Shown here: piece by piece, positions 12,201-24,200 of the stretch | How the letters are laid out: every line of letters starts with the position of its first letter | Position numbering within the stretch: position 1 is the stretch's first letter | NCBI RefSeq assembly: GCF_000003815.2 | Contig: NC_049987.1 | Location: forward strand, 16,440,283 to 16,472,098 | Source: Branchiostoma floridae | Lineage: Eukaryota > Chordata > Leptocardii > Amphioxiformes > Branchiostomatidae | DNA: 31,816 bases | Reading direction: 5' to 3' | Position numbers and translations under genes: made by a program | Notes under the pieces: model-generated | What the model was told of the DNA's origin: nothing | What the model saw: the letters and a program-made list of their open reading frames with translations, nothing else | Database searches by the model: none

Positions 12201-15200
12201 CACTCGGTTTCTAGTGCCGAACTCCGCCCAGCACTCGGTTTCTAGTGCCGATCTCCGCTCAGCACTCGGTTTCTAGTGCGGAAGGGTGGTTCAAAGGTCG
12301 TTCAGCACTGGTTACCCAGTGCGGAGGTCATTGAGCACTGGATAACCGAGTGCCGATCTACCTAAGTCACGGGTTCCGCACTGGGATTTCTAGTGCTCGG
12401 TGACTTTTCGGCACTAGAGGCCGAGTGCTAAGACCACTTCGGCACTAGAAGCCGAGTGCTACTATCATTTTAAGACCGTCAGCACTGGGTTTCCAGTGCT
12501 CGTGTCCTCCCATTTGTGATATACACATGTATATAGCCCTTGTTAGAGTAGTTTTGTACCACCTTTAATACGTAATGTTATCTGCAAACTATCGCCCCGA
12601 GAATAAGAACCTGCCGTTGCGAATCATTCGTTGTTACAGAAATACTTCCAGCTTTCACATCCATTAAAAATAAACCACAATGACAACTTTTTTCAATGTT
12701 TATTTCTTCAAGATTTGTGATAGATATAGCCCTTTTTAGAGTAGTACACAGACTAATTGTAGTTTTCTTTTGAAATACTTTTCTTCATTGTCTGACTTTA
12801 AATAGCATGTGCGTTCTGAGTTTGCTTTTGACAGTTGCGCCATTGTTATCGTAATAAATGTTGATTAGAAAGCTCTGAAAATGAATGTCCTTCAGACGTT
12901 GATCGAGATTGAAAATACGATTGGTTTAGCGACTGTATTTTTTGTTTTGAAATACCTTTCTTTGTATGATTTTAATAGCATGTGCGTTCTGAGTTTGCTT
13001 TTGACAGTTGCGCCATTGTTATCGTTATAAGTGTTGATTAGAAAGTTCTGAAAATGAATGTCCTTTAGACGCTTGTAGATTAAATGTTGTTTGGTTGGTT
13101 GCAATAGTAAGACAACTTGTGCAACAATGGTTTCATTTAAGGCACTTACGTTCTACAGTAATACTTTGATAAAGAATGTTTCAAGAAATTACAAATATCG
13201 TCGACTTCAATATTGTTGTATCTGACCAAGGACGTTATACTAGCATACTGACATACGAAGATAAGGCATGTCCCCTTCTTTCGACGGCGATCGTATCATG
13301 GCAACCACTGATGTGTACCTTTGACCCGGAACTGTAATGTTACCTCTCATTGAAAAGGCGATGAACATAGTTCTACAGAAATACTTATAGAATACAATAA
13401 CATTACTAGGAATTACAACATATCGTCATCTTCATTACGTTGTATGAAGATAAAATGTATAAGGTACCCCTTCTTTCGACCACAATGGTATCGACTAGGG
13501 CTGGGTATCGGTACAGCGTACCGGTACAAAACCGGTTTTTCTTATTGGACCGGTCCAGAAAAACCGGACCTGAAAAAAATTAAATCGGATGTTGGACCGA
13601 TAAGAAAATTAACATATTATTTCATCAGGCATTCACACGTTTTGGCGCTTGCAGGTGGAAGAAAATAACAAGAGCGAAGTAGAGTAGAGTTTATAGAAAT
13701 TTCTACCAAGTTATACAGCCAATCGCACAGGTGCAAATAGCGTGGTAGGATTTTAAAACGCCAGTTTAAGTCTAATACTCCACCAAACAGATGTATTTGT
13801 AGTGAAATGGACCATTGGTATGAGTCATACTGAATTAGGTCCAGGTTCAGGTCCGGACCTGAACCTGATCCTTTGGACCTGAACCGGACCTGGACCTGAA
13901 TTTTCTGTACCGGTACCCAGCCCTAGTATCGACCAATGCCATATTCAATTTTACCCTTTGGCCCGGAACTGTAAATAACGCAACGGAGGCTAGCTGTCAG
14001 CACTCGGTTTCCTGTGCGGAGTATTTGTCGTCACTGGTTTTCCTGTGCGGAATGTTTGTCGTCACTCGTTTTCTAGTGCGGAACGTTTGTCGTCACTCGT
14101 TTTCTAGTGCGGAAGTAGTCTCAGCACTCGGTTTCTAGTGGTGATTCGGGTTTTTCGAGTGCTGAAGCCGTCTCACCACTGGGCACCTAGTGCGGACGTA
14201 TCTTCGGCACTAGACGTCTAGTGCGGAAGGCCCCTTCCGCACTAGACACCGAGTGCTGAGAGAGGAACCCGTGACTTCGGTAGTTTTGCTCCAGATACCC
14301 TTTCAGGGTACCTGGAGTCTGAATTGCAAGTCCCGAAACAACAGACTTTCCCCATTGAAACCTATGTAAAATGGCCGTTACCCAAGTTCTTGCCCGACAA
14401 AATGGCGGATGTCGCTTGGTGGAAATGGCGCGCTCTGATTGGTCAATCCGTTAGGTTTGATTGACAGGCCGGATTGGTCCATAGGCCTCTAGACCTGTAT
14501 AAACGAACCCCATTGTTTACAATCAATCAATCCATCAATTGACTAGTCAACCAATCAAACTTTATTCACAGCACAAGAACTGTAACGAATACAATGTATG
14601 GAAAGTTCTTGAGTAGCACTAAACATTGAGTCTAATGTCTACGCATTTGCTTACCACAATACTTCAGAGGTCCATATGATTTATGCTTAAACAAACATGC
14701 AGATGCTTAAGCGTGCAGATAATTACTACAACTATCCCTTTTATATCTATTTTCTTCTGTGACACTAAGATATTATAAGTTGTTCTCTCATAATCATCCC
14801 ACTTTGTTCGTTTAGGTTCATTCTTTGCTGGGACCGAAATTACAATTTCCGGAATCGGTTTTCTTCCCAACACCGACGGCAACACGGTCACGATCGGCGG
14901 AGTCGCCTGTGAGATCACGGCGGCAGCTGAAGACGAGATCTCGTGTGACGTGCAAGAAAACTCGGGTGGGAGTCACGTGGTCGCCGTGGTGGTTGATGGG
15001 AAGGGCTTGGCTAGCCACCCCACCGATGGGGAACTTGAGTTCACTTACACGGCTGAAATTTCGAGTATCAGTCCAACTGCAGGAAGCCTTGGTGAGGAGT
15101 ATCTCATAGCGTTTTATTCATGTTTATATTATACCATGCATATACATATGCAAATATGGTACATTCTTATTTCTGTAAATTATAAGATCACATTTTGTCT

Positions 15201-18200
15201 CTACATTGTCCCATATTGAAATGATTTCCTTTATTTTTGTTTAGCCAAGGGAAATGAGCCTTTTAGTTTTCAATTTGAATCTATCATTTTACAAATTCTA
15301 CATCAAAGAGTAAACTATAGTACAAAAGACGGTGGGCGGTATAAACATTCTGCCACTTTTGACCTAGGGTAAGGTTTAGGTGATTCGTCACCCGCTGGTT
15401 TACGGTTTAAACTGCGCACAGCACGAAATCTGGTATTTAAGCAAGCTTAAACTCAACGTAAACGCGACGTTTCTGCACCCTTTCCGCAACTTAACGACAT
15501 CTATCCGTGAACGTAAAGGTTCCCTTTAATGTTACCTTTACGTTGGCACTTAAATGTGCGTTTCGGCACTCCTTCACGTGCCTTTCCGCAACTATTAGAC
15601 GCTTAAAGGCGTCGTTAATGACAGTTTTTCGTAACCTATACGGGCGGAAAGCACGCGTTTATTAAGACCTTTCTGCACCCTTTCCGCAACTTAACGACAT
15701 CTATCCGTGAACGTAAAGATTCCCTTTAATGCACTTATATGTACGTTTCGGCACTCCTTCACGTGCCTTTCCGCAACTAGTAGACGCTTAAAGGCGTCGT
15801 TAATGACAGTTTTTCGTAACCTATACGGGCGGAAAGCACGCGTTTCTTAAGACCTTTCCGTGATCTTTTGACCACATTTACAGTCGATTTCCGTCACGAT
15901 TTCCCCACGTTTATGTGTCGTTTACACACCCTGAAAGGCACGTGAAGAAGTGCAGAAACGTACTTATCCGAACGCTTTCCGTGATCTTTCCTTGGACTAT
16001 AGTTGTCATTTATTTTTAGTAAAGGCGGCGTAAGTTTAAACCTTTCCGCATCTTTAGGTAGGCTTTATGTGTTTTGTGTGGCTTAAATTGGAACTTTTGC
16101 ATCGGGTATGCGTGTCTTATTTGGTGTGAATCATACCTACACCGGTATCTATGGCTTCGCCGTCTAAACTATCTTGTGATTCTAATTGTGGACTTGGATT
16201 GGTCGACCGAGGGAACAATCGGTGTACAATATCCATGCACGAATCTCCGCTACATTTAAGTCCACAATTTGGAGTCCAGTGTCGGGCGATACGCCTGGAA
16301 AGACGTCATTTCAAGCAACATAGTTCCATCTGGCCATCACATTAGAAAGAAAATCCGCTGAGATTCCCGAAGACGGGTACTGTTTTGTGATGAACAGGCC
16401 GTGCTCTCCATGTCTCCGCCAGCTATAATATGCTGATCAAGACGACACAGTCTTGAATTCACCCTGACTTGTGCCCCGTAAAGGTGTTGAAGACTCTCCA
16501 ACATACTCCGTTTCCGGCAAGCCGTGAGTGTCCTATGGTTATGTCCGTTCCGTCCTGTAGTTCCGTTGGAATCCATTTGCGGCAAAGCCACGCCGATAAT
16601 CCGTGTGTTGAAACGGGTCCAAGGCTCCTTCTTGACTTGTCCCGAAACAGACGCCCTGCAAACTGGTTTCTTCTATAAATTATGGCATATTCGTTAGATT
16701 TAAAAAACCCACCTTTGTCTGTCATTGGATAACGCCCTATCACATGACTGGCCTCTTCTGGGAGCTGCTAATTAGAAATTCAATGCCGCGTTGTTCGTTA
16801 TTCATAGTTGACGGCGAATAAATTTGAATTTGAAAAACACCATCCCCTTTGTACGCTGTTTAGCCAAGGTTAAGCTAAACACAACTGTTACCACACTAGA
16901 AAATACCAGCCTTTCTGGGAGAACGTGATTATTGCTTGTAGATAATAAATGTTCTTCCAGATGATAAGAAAGTTTTTTTGTACAATTATATTATATAAAC
17001 AGCAAACCCGCTATATTCCCATGATACGTTACCGGGTAGTGAGGACGCTATGTCGTCGGGATGCCAAGCTGCAAGGCACAGCCACCCGTGAGCGACATAC
17101 TGGACAGGCCGCCCAGTACTTGTCCTCTTACCCTGAACGGGAACACGCCGTAATTATGACCACCAATCTTCGGGGGCATGTACACAGTGCTCCCGGCGAC
17201 TGTTGTTTCCTTTCAACAAGGAGGTTAAATATTTAATTTCCTTGCTTTCAACGCTACCTCTCCAACATCTTTTCTGTAACTATCGATCTCCACCTCTGTA
17301 AAGAAAGTTCAGAGAGTTTTCTGAAAAGTAAGCTCAAAGGCAAAGGTAACGGAACGATATCGGTAACATACGATACGATACTACTGGAAAAAATAAACGC
17401 TACCTTTCCGACATCTTTCTTGCACCTGTACATAGCATCTTTTTGTGTAAAGTGAGCTCAATGGTAACGTTAAGACATTGGAAATATACCATATGTTATA
17501 TTTATGTTTCACCCATGAGGATATTTTGATTTTCCTGGTTTCGTCAAACACGCTAACACAGAATGAGTTATTCAGGCGAAGTCGCTACTTTAGTGAACGG
17601 CGCATGTGGTATATTGAGCGGAAAATACTTGTAATTTGGTAAAAGCAATGCCTCTTTTAAGAGTAATAATTAACGCTACCTTTCCGACATCTTTTTTGCA
17701 CCTATACATTCCAAAAATTGTATCTGCTATATGTAAGTTTTAACCAAGAGTAAATGTTGCTTAAGTTGGTTGATTGATTGATTGATTGATGGATTGATTG
17801 ATTGATTGGTAAGTTGGCTGGTCTCAACACGTTAACACAGCAGGGGCTATTCAGGCGAAGCCGCTGCGTTAGTGAGGGCGCATGTGGTATGTTGAGCGGA
17901 AAATAATGCCTCTTCTTCAAATAATGATTAACGCTACCTTTCGGACATCTTTTTTCCACCTCAGCTCAAATGTAACGGAAAAACATCGGAAAGATTGTAT
18001 CTTTTATATGTAGCTTTCACATAGGACGAGATTTGCTTTTCTTTGTTAAACTTAACACGCTAACACAGCAAGAGCTATTCATTTGAAGCTGCTGCTTTAG
18101 TAAACGGCGCATGTACTATATTGAGCGGAAAATACTCTTAATTTGGTAAAAGCAATGCCTCTTCTTCAAATAATGATTAACGCTACCTTTCCGACACCTT

Positions 18201-21200
18201 TTTTCCACCTATACATAAAAGGGTGGAGGTTTGCTTAAACCTCCCCCCTTTTATGTAAAGTCAGCTCAAATGTAACGGAAAGATATCGGAAAGATTGTAT
18301 CTGTTATATGTAGCTTTCACACAGGATATTTACTTTTCTTGGTTAAACTTAACACGCAAACACAGCAGGAGCTATTCATTTGAAGCCGCTGCTTTAGTGA
18401 ACGACGCATGTGGTACGTTGAGCGGAAAATACTCTTAATTTGGTAAAAGCAATGCCTCTTCTTCAAGTAATGATTAACGCTACCTTTCCGACACCTTTTT
18501 TCCACCTATACATAAAAGGGGGGAGGTTTGCTTAAACCTCCCCCCCTTTTATGTAAAGTCAGCTCAAATGTAACGGAAAGACATCGGAAAGATTGTATCT
18601 GTTATATGTAGCTTTCACACAGGAGGAGATTTTCTTTTCTTGGTTAAACTTAACACGCAAACACAGCAGGAGCTATTCATTTAAAGCCGCTGCTTTATTG
18701 AACGGCGCATATGGTATATTGAGCGGAAAATACTCTTAATTTGGTAAAAGCAATGCCTCTTCTTAAAAATAAACGCTACCATTCTGACATCTTTTTTTGC
18801 ACCTATACATAAAAGGGGGAGGTCTCCATAGACCTATACTAATAAGAGTATGTAAATGAGATCAATTGTAACGGAAGGGCAATGAAAAGATATCATCTCC
18901 TATTGGTAATTTCCACCTTAGAGAACCACGAAAATAAAAAAAGGCGAAGGTCAACTGATTGTATGTGAACGTATGGTCGGTTCAAAGCCTGTAGATGTTT
19001 TCTGTACATAAGCAATACCCGTTTCATATACGGCACATATAAGGATGCTTAAAGGTTATGTAAAGATATTACATGTATTTAATCTGCCTTAACGAATACG
19101 GAAAGGTTACGGAAATGTAAAACCATGGTTTCCGTGGTCTTTACGATACCGTAAACTCTGCGGAAATATTTTCCCACCTTTAGGCTACATTTAAGTATCT
19201 CGGAAAGTATGCTTAAATATTCGTTTTCGTGCTGTGGCGTGCGCACAGCAAGATGAGTTGTTGGTAATTTGTAATATTAACATGGTAGTATCAGGATGAA
19301 GGCCTGTAACGTATAAGCAGTTCTTGTCATTTTCACACGCGTTCAGACCTGTTTTGTTCATGTCTCAGATGCCCTCAACATTGACATATTACCCACAGTG
19401 CATCTGACTTCGCATGCGCAAATCATTCTGTGAATCTGCTTATTCAGTGGAAAGATGGAAACTGTGCTGGAACCAAATTTTACCTCTGTTCTGAGTGACA
19501 CCATTTGCCTGATTTGTAGGAGGAACAGTGTTGACCATCAGCGGTCATGGGTTTGGAGAAGCCTATGTTCCGTACGTGGGGGACCAGGAATGCGTAGATG
19601 CTACCATCACTTACACTGACATCACCTGCACCGCTCCCCCTTCTGTAAGTATCCTAACGTTACCATATAATTGAAAACGTTTTAGTTGGTGGCGATGCTT
19701 AAAAAACTTTAGTGCAACGCCATCTTGTTTTTGCTAATTCCCTTCTATGTGATTTCATCAATTAAAACACTTGTCCCCCCATTTTATGCTTTTACGATGT
19801 ATAGCTGACTATACTAGTAGTCCAAATATGATGTTGAAATACATGTGACAGTGCTGCATCAGTTCAGAAATCTAAAAAGAGACTGCCACCTACTGACAGG
19901 CCTTATTTTTCAAGACTGTATTCGGAAACACAACATTAATTTTCATAGGTTTAAGCACTCGACATAACGCCTGGCCAATGACATATAAATTATGTAAACA
20001 CCGAATACACTACCGAGTGAGCAACGCGAATGAGATGGTTTGAAACTCTGCATGTCCATGTGATGCTCACATGCCGTACTACGATAGGCTTCATGAATTA
20101 TAATACATATTTCTACTATGAACTGCAGTCTACAGCCGGAGCAGTATCAGTAACAGTCGACCAGGGCGACAGCGGAATCCTCACTAGTGGAACAGACTTT
20201 GAGTACGACTCCTCTCTGACTCCAACCATCACAGGACTGAGCTCCTATGAAGGCACTGTTGACGGTACTTAAATCATTTTCGAAAAAAATATTCTTCTTA
20301 TTCATAAGGTTTTGATAGCATAGGATGCATTTTGGATAATAGGTAAAAGGCGAAGGTTCCTTACTAATAATTATTCTTTTTTTAGTAAACAGTTTACATT
20401 AGCATATGCAGCAGGCACATTGTTTATTCTTTTGCATTAGGCATTTAAAAAAACCTTCTGTCAAAAATGACGTAATTGGGGGGTTACAAGTCGAGCCAAA
20501 TATGTAAAATGGTTCATGGTTTCAACTACGCGTACACAAAGAAATGCATTTTGGATAATAGGTCAAAGGCGAAGGTTCCTAACTTATTCTTTTTTTTTGT
20601 TAACAGTTAACATTTCTTGTTTAGGTCTTGATTAAAACATTGTTTTTATGTCTCAAGACTTTTTTTCCTTTGATAAGTTGGCGTAATGGTTGACATGCGC
20701 AGTCAAATTAAAACTATGAAGCACATGCACAGATTTGGCGAATAGAATTGCTTCATTCTAAATTTTGTTATTGTAGGAGGAGACGTCATCGTGATCTCAG
20801 GGACCAATTTCGGGTCGGAAGCTTCGTCCGATGACGCTGTGAAAATAGGAGACGCCACGGCAGAGATTCTGTCCTACAGCGATACAGAGGTCACCATCCG
20901 GGTCCCTGCGCAAGGTCCAGGATCGTATCCCATCTCCCTCTCCGTCGATGGAAACTTTGCCGATGTTCAGTTAGTAATACCAACTTTTCCAATAGCAATG
21001 CCCTATAAGAAACACACACAATGCTAGTATCAAGAGTAGATTTGTTATATCTTATGCCTAATAAAGTATTTTGAAATTGAATCAAAATTCCTTAATTTTC
21101 TCAAAGCATTGTATTTACCATGTATAGATTAATTGATAGTTACATATTATTAAACATTGTTATGCCATGCATGTTGCATTCCATACAGTTGGTATGGGTT

Positions 21201-24200
21201 GAAACAAAAGCATTGGAGTCTCTGGAGTCTTATAGTTTTAGTATTGTCCTATATCTTGAAACCCACAGCAAGATGGCTGTCTTGAAATTGTACATGTGTA
21301 CACGTTTGTAGCAACCGATGCTGTTGAGAACTTGAATAAGATATATCAGTTTAATCCCTTTTTCTGTTCCTCTTTAGGACAAATAACATACAAGACATCA
21401 CGTATGCGCTCAAGGTCACCAACGTCTTTCCGCGGTCAGGGTCCTTCCTAGGAGGTACAACAGTCATCATCACTGGGGAGGGCTTCAGTACCGACAACAC
21501 CAGCGTGGCGTTTGGTGACGTCAGCTGTGACGTCACATCTGCCACCTACACAGAAATCCAATGCGTCACTGCCACGTCAGCAAAAGTACACAAGGTCGAC
21601 AACCTGGGGTCACATCCAAGTGAGAAATATTTCATTGTCTATATTTTTGTATGTTGGGTCTTCTCTACCGTAATTATCAACTTTGGCAATTCAACTGGAA
21701 ATGTGTAAAAGCGATTGACCTATGGGTGTCTGGATGTAGGAGGCCAATTTCATAATATTTGCATTCGTTGTCAAATAACAAGTGAAATTTACGAAGAAAT
21801 AGAGTTCCGTGACCTCATATCTTCTGCCATATGATGTCAACCCCCACGATAGGCATTATCAATATTTCTCCTTGATTATACGAACACCGCACTAATTTTA
21901 TCTATTATGTAAATAAGGTCGTGCTTTACATAATTTATGTTAAACCCCTTACTAACAGCTTATGGACGAGGATACGCTTGGAACCCTGCACTGTTGAACA
22001 TAAACGAGGGAGACACTGTGCAAGTGAAGTGGAACACACCCGGTACTGCTGTAGGAGTGGGTTACCTGGTGCAACAGACAGACAGCGCTAGCGATACGGA
22101 CTACGATGGACAGGGATTTAGAAGTGGGCCTGTAAAAACACCTTCAGGTTTGTCATTGATTCAATACTGTCGTACGAAATGCGGTGCCAGTGTAACAGCG
22201 AATCCGGCCTTCTTAACCTGGGATTCGGTCTCCGGAGGCAAATTAACCGTGAACTAGTTGGCAAATTCACCGTGACACCGGTACCATAACACTTTTTCAC
22301 AAAGGCAATCGCTGAAAATGAAGTAAAAACCATGAATACTGTTTCAAAACAATACGTCCTTGTTTGGTAACTTAACGTTATTACAACAATCTGTGACGAC
22401 ATATTGTCTTTAAGTAATCCTACGGTTACAGCCCTAGACAGTAGAGTTTGTGTTATCTATTTGAAAATGTGCCTGAACATACATATCCTGTTTGTGTTAA
22501 GTAATAGCATTTCCCGTGAATGGTCCTAGGTTCGTTTGAGCACACCTTTACCAGCGAGGGACAGTACTTCTTCTCGAGCGGACCCGTGGACCGGACTGGG
22601 AGAGTACACATGAAGGGGGTCGTCAATGTGTCCCCACCCACTAGCAATGTACAAAAGCTACGTCTGTCCGTCAATGGCTACGAAGCGGAATACGACGTCA
22701 ACTCAGGTGAACCAGCGTTACCACATTCACTGATAACTACTAAGTAATGCAAAAAATTTACAGAGAATCTAAGTAAACAAATCACCTGTGTGTCTTGGTT
22801 AGATGCTTTGAGGGTGGTGCCAATTTCCTTTTCTATAGCCCCCGGGATACACTTTTGTGCAATCAATGCAGTAAGAGGGGGTAGCTGTGCATCCACAGCC
22901 AGATTATAGTGTGCTTTATTACCATACTCATCATTGATGCTTAGTGCTAAGCAGTACGTAGCACTTCTAAATATTTACGTTTTTGGTATGATTCTTGTCC
23001 AGGTATTGAATCTTCGCCCTCCCGTAAGCAACTTAGCGACCAATAATATGGTTTTGCATGAATGAAACTGTGAAAATATCATCATTCCTTAGTAAACTGG
23101 CAAGTAACCACATGCAAAGTAATCTTGCAATGAAGGCATAGTCACTGATAGTGAGAAAAAAGCAACCCAGTTGTATGTATATATTTACAAAACAAATTGG
23201 ACAAATCGAAGCTAAATGTTGGCGATGCCGAACTAGAACAAGCAATTGAAAAGAAACTGTTCGATACTTTCTGTATTGTACATTGTTTGACTTTGAGCTG
23301 TATTGAATATGATACACATCAAATATGTTAAGGTAGGGTTTCCTTTCGCATTTCAATACCCCAGGTGTTGCAGACCCGGTAGATGGTAATGCATGTGCAG
23401 GTGAGACAAGTCAGATATCAGGATGCACATCTCCACCCTTTACGACGCCTTCAGGTAATGATGAGTTCTACTTCTCATTCGATCCTTGTTACACCCCTGA
23501 GATAACCTCCATCAGCCCAATATCAGGAACCATGGATGACGTCATCACCGTCAATGCGTCAGGACTTGGATCAGACAGCTGTATGAACGAGGTGACGGTG
23601 GCAGGGTTCCCGTGTACGTGTCAGCTGGACACCGCGGACTCCATGTCCTGTACCATCGACCCGCAGGACGCCATGCCTGTCGCTACGTACAACCTTGTGG
23701 AGCTGAAGGTCAACAACAGAGGAAACGCTCTCAACACGCTGCCGACCGTGGAGGAGAGAGGATACGTCCTCCTGCCAAACATCGACTCCATCTCGCCTGA
23801 TGTGGGTTCCATGGTGGGCGGCACCTTACTCACCATCACGGGGTCCGGTTTCACCTCCTACGGTATAGAGGCGTCTGATATTGACATCAGGGTCGGCGCG
23901 CTGAAATGCCCCATCACCGAACACACGTACAACCAGATCGTCTGCGAAACAGCGCCCATCAGTCAAAACAAACGGTCGGCTGACAGTGACATTAAGAGGG
24001 ACATCAGTATCACTATGTCTACTGGTGGTGGCCCCGTGAACTTCGCCTGCTCGTCCGGAGACTGTTCCTTTACCTACTCCGAGTCAGCCACGCCTACAGT
24101 TACAGATGTTCAGCCTGTTGAAGTGTCGGGAGCCGTCACACAGCTGTCAATCACCGGATCCGGATTTGGCACTGACTCCGCTGACGTTTCCATTGCTGTT

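Larger units (their letters stand above)
12017..14289. mobile_element. Hairpin-ended DNA transposon, MULE-like, 2.27 kb, non-autonomous
   Basis: The ends match as inverted repeats: 26 bases with three mismatches, starting gcaa and containing taccgaagtcacgggttcc. Target duplications tccagatac lie at 12008-12016 and 14290-14298. Nine-base duplications fit the Mutator (MULE) superfamily; a tenth matching base (c) is ambiguous with the end. Both ends are built of many short palindromes. The interior has two sets of direct repeats and a nested hAT MITE, with no recognisable transposase. It sits in the first THAP exon of the ISL2EU-like transposase. Confidence 0.85.
9342..14355 (-). pseudogene. THAP and coiled-coil transposase of an ISL2EU-like element, interrupted and truncated
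   Basis: Read on the minus strand from ATG at 14355. Exons: 14355-14290 continued at 12007-11876 after an insertion, 11490-11378, 10890-10823, probably 9854-9786, and 9745-9342. The first exons make a THAP-type zinc finger (CCFGTC, then SFYPFPKPKTRMDACMRWIK, then HFKDGRPT). The last exon gives a coiled coil and then the conserved start of the transposase core (YYTGFTYVTFMSLFSFLVP and LSLKDQLFL). The family continues with a helix-turn-helix and DDE catalytic domain, which are absent here. The element is dead: a stop replaces a zinc cysteine, a 2.27 kb element splits exon 1, and the catalytic part is lost. Confidence 0.82.
6450..14815 (+). other. Intron 12 (8.4 kb) filled with nested mobile elements
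   Basis: Donor gtatgt and acceptor gttcgtttag bracket 8,366 bases, more than ten times the median intron here. It holds an ISL2EU-like transposon relic carrying two broken genes, split by a hairpin-ended element that itself carries a hAT MITE. No host-gene exon is seen inside, and the phase-1 join between exons 12 and 13 restores GS in the middle of an IPT motif. The ends of the outermost transposon were not found. Confidence 0.85.
17251..18850 (+). repeat. Array of about seven units of 150-300 bases
   Basis: The marker acgctacctttccgaca recurs at 17251, 17397, 17673, 17931, 18180, 18477 and 18773. Units also share ttgagcggaaaata, aagcaatgcctcttctt and gctcaaatgtaacgg. The last units are 296-297 bases apart and very alike; earlier ones are shorter and more diverged, suggesting growth at the right side. 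Confidence 0.9.
15417..19236. mobile_element. CACTA-like non-autonomous DNA transposon, 3.8 kb
   Basis: Ends match as inverted repeats: cacagcacgaaa, six loosely matched bases, atttaagca, then a partly matched tail (about 32 bases). A gcg triplet flanks each side (15414-15416 and 19237-19239), fitting the 3-base duplication of EnSpm/CACTA elements, whose ends start CAC. Subterminal sequence is rich in repeated ctttccg on the left and its complement cggaaag on the right, as usual in that group. No transposase is recognised; small open frames at 16074-16345, 16337-16743 and 16949-17236 match nothing I know. The class assignment is tentative. Confidence 0.65.
15092..19519 (+). other. Intron 13 (4.4 kb), nearly filled by a CACTA-like element
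   Basis: Donor gtgagg, acceptor gatttgtag. The element 15417-19236 makes up 86 per cent of it. Flanks of about 300 bases on each side show nothing else. No exon is seen, and the phase-1 join restores GGTVLTISGHGFG. Confidence 0.85.

Noticed and set aside
11921-12214. Plus-strand open frame of 97 codons
   Set aside because: It crosses from the antisense of a THAP exon into the hairpin array of an inserted element.
12042-12502. CRISPR-like look of regularly spaced palindromic units
   Set aside because: The genome is eukaryotic, units have conserved arms but no constant repeat with unique spacers, and they are the ends of a transposon.
13444-13668. Plus-strand open frame of 74 codons
   Set aside because: Starts outside and ends inside the hAT MITE; made by the insertion.
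16337-16743. Minus-strand open frames in the CACTA-like element as a transposase fragment
   Set aside because: I looked for helix-turn-helix or DDE wording and found none that holds over more than a few residues; frames are broken by stops.
17702-18505. Two minus-strand open frames that share the start MEKRC
   Set aside because: They are the same repeat unit of the array read twice, with no known domain.
22148-22257. Extension of exon 18 past its donor
   Set aside because: The extended reading loses the family pattern, whereas splicing to 22530 continues the cupredoxin strands in frame.
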